NCBI GenBank assembly: GCA_963576565.1 | Contig: OY755045.1 | Coordinates: 43,108,409 to 43,172,408, forward strand | Length of the DNA: 64,000 bases | Direction of reading: 5' to 3' | Source: Aspidapion aeneum | Lineage: Eukaryota; Arthropoda; Insecta; Coleoptera; Brentidae | In this document: positions 55,925 through 64,000 of the stretch, piece by piece | Position numbering within the stretch: position 1 is the first letter of the stretch | How the letters are laid out: each line of letters starts with the position of its first letter | Program-made: the position numbers and the translations under genes | Notes under the pieces: generated by a model | The model's database searches: none | Seen by the model: the letters and a program-made list of their open reading frames with translations, nothing else | Told to the model about the DNA's origin: nothing

Positions 55925-57376
55925 CCGGGTGGGCCAAAAAAACCGGACATTTTTTTTTTCATTATAACTTTTGAACTATGCAATCGATTTTAATGGGACA
56001 AACTGCACTTGGCAGATAATTAATCAGAGTTTTGACTGAATGTATATTTTTGTCCACCATCTCAAAATCCAATCCAAAAAAGGCGGACGAAATTAAAATG
56101 TACCCTTCAAAGATACTCGTTTATTCTCGTGTTGCGAATATGTCTTAATCATTTTTTTAAATTAGTAAAAAAGCTGCATTCTTGCCACGCACAACAAGGT
56201 AAAAAATTGATGCTTTTTAAAGATCCTGATCAAAGTTTATCGCCATCTTAATTTTTAAGATAGTGGACAGAATCATACTTAATTCTTCAAAATGGCGTTT
56301 ATTCTTAGTTTCCGCAAATGCTTTAGTTTTTTTTTAATTTATAGAAAAGCACTACTTTTTCCCCACACAACAAGGTGCAAATTAGTAAAATCGGTGTGAT
56401 AGTTCTCAAGAAATCTATTTTTGTTTCAGCCATTGTTTTACAGATTATACGATTGCATTGCCAATCCTGTCTGCATTCAGTTCCTTATAAATTCGTTATT
56501 ACTAAACCAATTTTAGTGAAATAAAAAAATCATGTTGAGAATTGATTGCTCTTTAAAGATTAGAATAAGATGTCGGACAGAATCACACTTGATTCTTCAG
56601 AATAGCGTGCTTATTCTAATTTTCCCAAATTGTTTTAGTTTTTTTTTTTTTTAATTTATAGAACAACATTACTTTTCTCCCGCATAAAGAGATAAAGTGC
56701 TTTTCCATATATTAAAAAAAAAACTAAAACGTTTTTTGAAAATAAAAATAAACGTGCATCTTTGAAGGGTCAATGAGTATGATTATTTCCGACATCCTAA
56801 CTACTAAAATGGCGGCAAATTTCGATTATAAACTTGATGATTTTTTTCACTTCACTAAGATCGGATCAAGAATAATTAGTTTATAAAGAAATGAATGCAG
56901 ACAGGATTGGCAATGCAATCGTATAATCTGTAAAACAATGGCTGAAATAAAAATAGATTTTTGGAGAACCACCAAACCGATTTTACTAATTTATACCTGG
57001 TTGTGCGGAGGAAAAGTAGTGCTTTTCTATAAATTAAAAAAAAACTAAAACATTTTTAGAAAAAAGGACCAAACACGCCATTTTGAAGAATCAATTATGA
57101 TTCTGTCCACCATCTTAAATCTTCAGATGTTAATAAATATGATGATCTTTAAAAAGCAATCAATTCTCACCAGGATTTTATTTCAGAAAAATCGGTTTAG
57201 TAGTAATGAATTTATAAGGAAATAAATGCGGACATGATTGGCAAAGCAATCGTATAATATTCAAAATAATGGTTGAAACAAATATATTTTTTTTAGAACC
57301 ACCGAACCGATTTTGCTGATTCATACCTTGTTGTGCGTGGCAAGAATGCCGCTTTTTTAGTGATTTAAAAACCCGG
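55925..57376. mobile_element. palindromic Tc1/mariner-type foldback, copy 2
   Basis: Starts CCGGGTGGGCCAAAAAAACC like 37527 and carries the same sub-repeats (CAATCCTGTCTGCATT and its complement, GCCATCTTAA motifs). The right terminal couple of hundred bases are missing: the sequence runs from the sub-repeats straight to TTTAAAAACCCGGTA, so only CCCGG of the tip remains. It splits an RTE-like reverse transcriptase. Confidence 0.8.
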
Positions 57377-58080
57377 TATACACACTACAGTTTGTTGAGT
57401 AATTGTAGCTAATAAAGAAGAGATGGAGTATATGATGAGAAAGTTAAGAGAAGAATACCACCAAGTGGGGGTGAACAGTGAACGTGGACAAAACACAGTA
57501 CTTATGTATTGGAAACGAATCATCAATTGCGTTAGAACTAGACAATAAACAAATACCTCCATGCAATAAGTATGTATACTTGGGTGTCACATTTGATAAG
57601 ACAGTAACAGATTGTAAAGAACTGGAAAAAAGAATAGTAAAAGCACGGAGCAGAGAGATAAAAAAGAATGTAAAATTTAACATATATGAAACAATGGCGA
57701 AAAGCACGTTGATGCATGGAATAGACTTGTCGCGTAACAAAAAAATACAAAACAAAATTGGAAAGTGTCGAGATGGATGCAACAAGAAGATCAATGAGAA
57801 TATCTAGAACAGATCATATAAGAAATGAGAATATAAAAGAAATAATGGGAATTGAGGGAAGCATAACGGATGACATTACTAAAAGACAACTGATATGGTA
57901 CGGTCGAGGGTACGGCCATGTACAACGGATCAACGACGAAAGATTACCAACGCAAGTTCTAGAATCGCAACCAATAGGGCGCAGAAAAAAATGGCGTCCT
58001 AAACTTAAAGCTCTATTTAGGAGGCCGAAACGCCGTATGTGAGAACATAGACAGAAATGAAATTAGAAAAAAGAGACGGG
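57377..58080 (+). pseudogene. RTE-like reverse transcriptase, second part
   Basis: It resumes with LQFV near 57386 (the degraded F-x-D-D catalytic box, now with stops), then NKEEMEYMMRKLREEYHQVG, NVDKTQYLCIGNE, NKYVYLGVTFDK and STLMHG. A frameshift near 57760 leads to EMDATRRSMRISRTDHIRNE, a DDITKRQLIWYG segment and QRINDERLPTQVLESQPIGR, the C-terminal zinc-less tail typical of insect RTE-type ORFs. Many stops and frameshifts: an old copy. Confidence 0.75.
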
Positions 58081-59479
58081 CATAGGCCGGGGTTGCCATT
58101 ACAGTCTAAAAGTCGAGGATGTTGGTAACAAAATGTGAAATCTTAAATTTATAAAACGCACAGCTTAAGCCATCGGAGCTACACTTATGAAAATTGCAAT
58201 TAAGATCGGCGTTATCATCTAAGGGCAAACTAAGAATAGATTTTTCAAAATGTCACCTCTTATAAAGTTTCTGTCTTAAAGTAAATTATTATTTTTGACA
58301 AGGCTAGAGGTACTAGGGTTTTTGACAACATTAAGTCTCTGTTTGGGCTGGAGATTAAGATGATGAGTCACTTGATCCCATGTCACATAAAAATTCACCG
58401 CGTCTACATTTTTTGTCATAATGCTTTTCGTTGTGTACGGTATCTAATTTTTTTCGTGTTTAGGGCTTTTGATGACAGGTTGATAAGGTTTAGATAGGTG
58501 GTAAAAAGCTACTGAATTTTTTTTAGACACGCAGTTTAATGATCGAGTGAGTTTCTCAAGGTTTTTTGCTAAGGACCCCCTTTGATTCTCGAATTTCGTT
58601 GTGCACCCCCAGCTATACTCAATACTTAGAAACCTCTATTTTTACCTTCTATCCCGCGCAGAAATGGCTAGAAAAATATTGTTTTCAGCAAAAATTTTTT
58701 TTTTTTTTGAGGTAATGCTGAGAATGTTTTATTTGGGTGTATTTTGACGGATTTTAGCAATATCGTCGTGACGTCTGTCCATGTGTGTATGTCTGTCCGT
58801 AACACGATAGCTCCTAAAGCGCGAAACCAATGTTCATTAAATTTTTAGAGAGCTGATTAGATTTTGGTCAAAATAAAAATATTTTCCGGTCTCTTGGTTG
58901 GGTTTTCCAAAAAAAACTGCCTGAAAGTGACAATTTCCTAAAAAATTGTACGAAAACTTCTCGCTTTCCGGTCGATTAAAAAAAAATAAAAGACAGCACA
59001 TAGACTACCGGAATTCTGTTTTTCACCAGAATAGATTAAAGTTCCACAAAAAATGTCATCTTTACGATTTTGATAATTTGTTAATGGTCTTTAGAAAATC
59101 CATACACAAGTGCGTGAGAAAAAAGGGTTAATTTTCCCACGAGATATTTCTATAAAAATAACATCAAACTCATAAAAGGAGAGTACAAAAGGGCCGCCGT
59201 TATCTATGTCAGTTAAAATACCACTACCCTGCAGTTACGTCAAATTTCCTAAATGACTTATTACACTGTCAATATTTTTACTATTTTATTAGTTTTTATA
59301 GTGGAATTTTTGTATAACCTCTTTATTTTTTACTAATTCACTAATTTCGTGTTTTAAAAATATTAACTAACCAAAGAACTCGAAAAAAAACTATTCAATA
59401 TCTCAAAAAATAAAACCGGCGGATGAAAATTAACTTGATAACTTTAACACTTGAATTTACTCTAAAAATATACGGTTTT
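58081..59479. other. non-coding intronic DNA with one dispersed repeat
   Basis: 58640-58870 holds the (AC)n/TAGCTCCTA dispersed repeat in reverse (AGCAATATCGTCGTGACGTC, GTGTGTATGTCTGTCC, AACACGATAGCTCCTA). No gene was recognised elsewhere; the 61-codon frame at 58946-59131 has no domain. Confidence 0.5.
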
Positions 59480-60610
59480 GTCTCTTTTCTTATGTAAATA
59501 GTGAAAAAACCGTCTAATTAACTTCGCAAGGGTATCACATGGACCAAGCAGTGTTCTGAGGAGTCCCATAAGGACGAAACAGTTAACTGTAACGACACTT
59601 ATTAGGTGTCCATTAGATCTTGGACCCCCGTGAGGTTAAGCTTTCAAGCTACCCACGGAAAAATATGAAAGAAACAAAAACGCTTTTTTATCCGATTTGC
59701 CACGAAACTTGTTTGATGTTCTACTACATTTCGAACCAAACAGCACATTGATTTTGAAGTTAGCATTTTTACAATTTTTTAATTGACAAAAAACTCATTA
59801 GCATTCGGTATCTCAATTTTTTTTTTCGCCGAAAACAATATCTTCTGTAGCCATTGCTGCGTGAGGTGAAAAATCTACGAAATAGCAATTTGCATCAAAA
59901 TGACAGTTAAAAAATATGAGAAACTTGTTTGATTTGTAAATTCACGGGTACTAAGTTTCACGTTTGATAGGCTTAAAAATTCCACTGATTGACGCTCACG
60001 TGTCTGATAACGGGTAGAAACGCTAATCAGCGATGATCTGGCCTGAAAGACAGAAGAGCTGTCGTAGGTCATGGATGGTTTGTTTTTTTTTATTTGCAAT
60101 CGATCTTTTCATTGATCGGTATGTATAGCAGTTTATTTTCGCCTGCTCTTGTTCTAGTTTCTCTCGTATCTCGGTAGATGGCGCTTCTTGCGAAAGTTTT
60201 CTTACTATTTACATAGAATTAGAGACAACACCGTCTAATTAACTTCGCAAGGGTGTCACATTGACCAAGCAGTGTTCTGAGGAGTCCCATACGGAAGAAA
60301 CAGTTAACTGTCAACACTTATTTGGTGTCCATTAGATCTTGGACCTCTGTGAGGTTAAGCTTTCAAGCTGCCCACGGAAAAATATGAAAGAAACAAAAAC
60401 GCTTTTTTATCCGATTTGCCACGAAACTTGTTTGATGTTGTACTGCATTTCGAACCAAACAGCACATTGATTTTGAAGTTAGCATTTTTTCAATTTTTTA
60501 ATTGACAAAAAACTCATTAGCATTCGGTATCTCAATTTTTTTTCGCCGAAAACAATATCTTCTGTAGCCATTGCTGCGTGAGGTGAAAAATCTACGAAAT
60601 AGCAACTTGC
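59480..60610. repeat. two tandem copies of a 720-bp repeat
   Basis: CTAATTAACTTCGCAAGGGT, ACCAAGCAGTGTTCTGAGGA, GAAACAGTTAACTG, TTAGATCTTGGACC and CTTGTTTGATGTTNTACTNC occur at about 59515-59735 and again at 60235-60450. Each is followed by GCACATTGATTTTGAAGTTA and GAAAACAATATCTTCTGTAG. The spacing is about 720 bp. The region between (59880-60200) matches 51100-51420 in reverse. Confidence 0.8.
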
Positions 60611-61395
60611 ATCAAAATGAAAAAAAGTGCCCCTTTCCAGATTTTGTTCTAATTTCTGACTACGTACGGACACAAGTGTCTAAAAACCCTGGGTACAAAA
60701 TATATTCTTGTTTTTAACATATAAATACATATAAAAATAATGTTTCATCAAATATTTATGAATTCATCTTTAGTGTTATGTTGTTTTTCTGCAACGGCAA
60801 AATCACATTGAAATTTGTACTGGGCAGAGGGATGTTGACACGCTACATTTTGATGTTTAAAAAAAATTATATTTAGAGTAAGAAGATCGATGAAATAACT
60901 AATTCGTTTGCCTCAGCCTGCCTTAAATTATATTCTTTTCTGATTTTTGGACAAACAGATTATAAGTGTCAGCCTAAAAGTGCCCGGTCACATGGATTAA
61001 AATTGCCCATAATCAGAGAACACAATATATCTGAGTTCTTTCTTCGATGCCATAACTAAAGTGGACATATACTGGACTGGCATTGTCGAAATGTGGTTTA
61101 CATGTACTTTTACTGTTGTCATCCCCAAAACGGATTTTTGTCATTCTTACACGGGTAGCACCCATAAAATGTTATGTTATGGAATTTTTATGGGGGATTT
61201 TCGGTGGTATAAATTTATCCAGGGTGGGTCAGTATTTATGATTGTATGATTAACGCTATTTTTGCTTGTGAAACAAAACAGAAGTTCAACCACTGATGGC
61301 CAGTTAAGACGGTTTATTTTTTTTCTATAAACTTTTTATATCTCACTATCAAGAGAAATATATGGGGCGGAGCAGCTGAGCTGTACCAATAGGTA
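60611..61395. other. non-coding intronic DNA
   Basis: No gene or bounded repeat recognised. Confidence 0.45.
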
Positions 61396-61565
61396 CAGTC
61401 GAACCTCTATAACTCGAACCCCTCTATAACTCGAACCTTTTAAGCGGTCCCTACACTTTTTACATGTATTTTAACCTATGTAACTCGAGTTTCTATAACT
61501 CGAACTCTCCATAACTCGAACTGTTTTGGTTGTCCCTTCAGGTTCGAGTTATAGAGGTTCGACTG
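61396..61565. mobile_element. pogo/Tigger-like MITE, copy 3
   Basis: CAGTCGAACCTCTATAACTC at the left and GAGGTTCGACTG at the right, TA on both sides. It is in the opposite internal orientation to the copy at 22296. Confidence 0.85.
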
Positions 61566-62922
61566 TACGTTGATCTCATAGCCAGTTTAAAAGTATTTGC
61601 GTTCCAGTAGGCAAATATGTGTTTTAAGGCAAGACAAGTAATTTTTTTTGCTGGGTTTGGACTGGTTCTAATATATTTCTGTATTAAATTGACTATAGAA
61701 ATCTGTTGATGTAAAAATAATTCCTGTCACTGGTTCAAGATAATTTGATCAAATAAGAAAAAAAATAAGGGTGGGGTTGAAACAAAATAAAACACTCCAT
61801 GATCAGTGTCTTATGGGATTAAAGGTATAAACTTATTGGAATAAAACTAGATTTTAATTTAGAGTCGGCTTTATTCTGACAGATTTACAAATAAAACTGA
61901 CAGCTGACCCCTCAAAATTGAGATACCAAAGTAAAATTTAAAAATAAAGTCGCTAACCTTCATTTAGTAAAAACAGTCACTAATAAATCCGGTTCCTAAA
62001 TACACAAAGGCCAAATTTTGAAAGAAAGCAGCTGCGTTTTATATGTAAATCTGTCACAATACTGCCGATTATATATATTATAAATTATAATCATATAATA
62101 AGTCCCTAATAATAGTATAATACATAACAAGAGAAGTAACAAATTTCACACGAGCGGGAATGAAGCGCTAGCCGAGTGAAACAACACGCGAGTGTAAGAA
62201 AGTTACTTTCTATCGAGTTGTGTTCGCTATTTTTCCTACGAACCCTGTTGAAGTATATAATTTTTTATCAAAATTGGTCTTTAATTTTGCACAAATCAAA
62301 TAAAACTACTTTTCCGCACATGTGTGGAAAAGTACTTTGCAACACATGTGCGGGAAAGTATAGTGACAGCCAACGTCATCGTATACTTTTCATTATATGT
62401 ACGAAAAAGTACTTCACTCCTGTGCGGAAAAATTTCTGCACATGGGTGAAATTTAACGTTTTCTGAGGATGCAAATCGTGTAAACCCTCAGAGTAATATA
62501 GTATTACTCTAAGTGTAAACCCATTATTTCCATATGCGGTCGTAGGAAAACTAAATTTACTACCACTATGCAATAAAAAAGGCACCAAAAGATAAACAGT
62601 TTTCTGTTGTCAATTTTTATCTTCCTACAATACTGCAAATAGCTGATTAGATTTAATGCTACACCCTATATCATTATTGTTGAGACAACTTTTTACGGCT
62701 TTTTTTCGTTGGCCTATGCTATTTGTTATGGTAAACAGCTGATAACTATCAAAAAGTTATCTCAAAAATTATAAAATGGAGTTTAATGACAGTTTAAAAA
62801 TTGAAAATATGCTTCCTAACCGAAGATAGAGAGCGATAGAAGAGGCAGGTTGAAACAGTAAACATGATCTTTTTAAATACTAAATAATTACATTAATTTA
62901 ATTTTCTTCACCTGGTGTTTAG
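61566..62922. other. intronic DNA with a cluster of GCACATGTG palindromes
   Basis: At 62308-62333 ACTTTTCCGCACA faces TGTGTGGAAAAGT. Variants recur to 62455: ACACATGTGCGGGAAAGTA, CTGTGCGGAAAAATTT and CTGCACATGGGTG. TTTTCCTACGAACC (about 62234) and GGTCGTAGGAAAA (about 62538) may be the ends of an element enclosing them. No gene. Confidence 0.45.
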
Positions 62923-63090
62923 CAGGGGCGGATCTAGAAATTTTATTAGGGGGGGGGGAAATATCATAATAAATATTGCATAAAACTATTTTGCACAGTT
63001 ACCAGGAGGTGTATTCTATGTGAAAAACTAAACATAGTTTGAGATTGGGGGGGGATTTCACCTTTTTCCCCTCTCGTAGATCCGCGCCTG
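62923..63090. mobile_element. hAT-like MITE with GGCGGATCTAG ends
   Basis: CAGGGGCGGATCTAGAAA at the left pairs with CGTAGATCCGCGCCTG at the right; G-runs lie inside. GTGTTTAG before and TGTGTAGC after may be a decayed 8-bp duplication. A third end of this family starts at 63960. Confidence 0.7.
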
Positions 63091-63212
63091 TGTGTAGCGC
63101 ATTAGATCTCTGTGTAACAGGGAAAAAACAGGCGCTTAACTTTTGTAGGCTATGATCAGTGCCAAAAAATGTTTTTGTTTCATCCTGTCCCGCTTTCCCC
63201 TACTTTACTTAC

Positions 63213-63308
63213 CCCGTTGGTTTTGGCATTGACGTTACACTTGTAGGTTCCAGCGAAAATCTTAATGATCTGATCATTGCCATATTTTGCTCCCCAATGC
63301 AGTACAGT
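63213..63308 (-). CDS. sowah: sowah-like gene, ankyrin exon (first seen in window)
   Basis: A 96-nt exon bounded by TTCTCCTTTCAG (acceptor at 63309) and GTAAGT (donor at 63212). It encodes TVLHWGAKYGNDQIIKIFAG followed by TYKCNVNAKTNG, an ankyrin repeat whose TVLHWGAKYGN start and NVNAxT-NG end match the first repeat of sosondowah (SOWAH) proteins. It joins 53493 in phase 0. The intron to the next exon is about 9.7 kb and full of transposon relics. Upstream exons, including the start codon, are outside the window. Identification rests on recalled family pattern, not on a search. Confidence 0.8.
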
Positions 63309-63959
63309 CTGAAAGGAGAATAAAATTAATTTCTTACAATCGTCGAAAAAATATCGCGCATTAAAAAAAACACCTGTCTATTTAATGTTCCCGTTCTCAA
63401 AAAAAGTAACCACTTTTACTTATTTTTGTCAGAGAAATCGGTACCAGGTGAGAAAAAAAGCCATATAGTCACAGTGTTGATCATACCAAACCATAGTGGA
63501 TAAGAAAGATAAGGGATGGAGGTATTTAAATGTTAATAATCCAGTAGCGTACGCCGAGCGGGAAGAAGCTTCTGGGCGTACCCCCCCCCAGATCCACTAA
63601 ATATTGATGAAAAAACGGTAACATTAAAGGACGGCCACCGTAAGTACCGGGCGCCCGTGACCATAAATTACAAAAAAGGAGCGGGAATTTGCTAATGCGC
63701 AGACTCAATAATAAACAATAATGGTAACCAAGTGTAAAATACGCGACCCAAAATGTTACTATTAATCGCAGCTTTATGACCAATCTTCACATAGGAGTAT
63801 GATGATAATAAGCTGTTTATATTAAAAATCTATACAGGTTGTCCCACATGTCATGGATCAAACGGAGTGAGGTGATGTGGTTGAGGTGATAAGAATAACG
63901 AGATAAATATATTGTAATCCAGTTTTTAATAACTTACAAGTTATCAAATGTTTTTATGT
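63309..63959. other. intron of the sowah-like gene
   Basis: No further exon was recognised. A CCAGTAGCGTACGCCGAGCG to GGGCGTACCCCCCCCC hairpin near 63540-63590 looks like another short hAT-like end pair. The minus frame at 63526-63783 runs through it and has no domain. Confidence 0.4.
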
Positions 63960-64000
63960 CAGGCGCGGATCTACGGGTAGGAGGGAAAAGAGGAAAATCC
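63960..64000. mobile_element. left end of a GGCGCGGATCTAC MITE, cut by the window
   Basis: CAGGCGCGGATCTACGGGTA, with GGAGGG after it, matches the tip of the element at 62923-63090. Confidence 0.5.

Noticed and set aside
57365..57794. Minus-strand frames of 65-116 codons
   Set aside because: They are antisense to the second part of the RTE-like reverse transcriptase.
1..64000. tRNA, rRNA or organelle/bacterial insert
   Set aside because: No tRNA A- and B-box pair with a foldable cloverleaf, no rRNA core sequence and no bacterial-style gene run were recognised by eye. A tRNAscan-SE run would be decisive.

Overview
This is AT-rich nuclear DNA from an animal, almost certainly an insect. The evidence is spliced genes with GT-AG introns, many CR1/L2-like and RTE-like non-LTR retrotransposons, PIF/Harbinger relics with a MADF partner gene, pogo- and mariner-type MITEs, and protein fragments of arthropod flavour. 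There is no bacterial-style gene packing, operon or CRISPR array. The species cannot be fixed by reading alone; a large, repeat-rich genome such as a beetle's would fit.

Two host genes can be supported, both on the minus strand and both too fragmented to stand out as long open frames. (1) A five-piece gene at 16205-17551 encodes a member of an uncharacterised arthropod protein family. Four exons join in perfect phase, one of them through a GC-AG intron, but its first exon does not join in frame. (2) The 3' part of a sosondowah-like (sowah) ankyrin gene spans the right half: ankyrin exons at 63213-63308, 53421-53493 and 52738-52839, a 27-nt micro-exon at 49210-49236, and a Ser/Thr-rich final exon at 37187-37411. 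Its 5' exons lie beyond base 64000.

Almost everything else is mobile DNA. Left (1-16 kb): a CACCAG-type MITE, a pogo-like MITE, satellite fragments, an hAT-like MITE, a 3.6-kb PIF/Harbinger relic (6036-9654) carrying a nested GC-rich foldback, tandem repeats, a Penelope-like scrap, TATTTCC arrays and an inverted-repeat element. Middle (18-36 kb): foldbacks at 18.7-19.15, 19.55-21.65 and 25.6-27.6 kb, two non-LTR 3' ends (minus at 21.8-22.9, plus at 23.0-23.9), several MITEs, and a satellite array at 33.5-36.1 kb broken by two insertions.

Right (37-64 kb), mostly inside the long sowah introns: a 1.85-kb palindromic element (37527-39375) whose second copy (55925-57376) splits an RTE-like reverse transcriptase; a nearly full-length CR1/L2-like element (about 40.25-44.72 kb) inside a foldback with 15-bp repeat arms (40030-45430); an 11-unit minisatellite (46.6-48.2 kb); a miRNA-like hairpin (53621-53685); a PIF MITE with a transposase relic (54807-55440); and a repeat present twice in tandem and once inverted (59.5-60.6 and 50.9-51.5 kb). 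The recurring oddity is that several foldback elements have arms made of short tandem repeats, and two that share a core carry different arm units.
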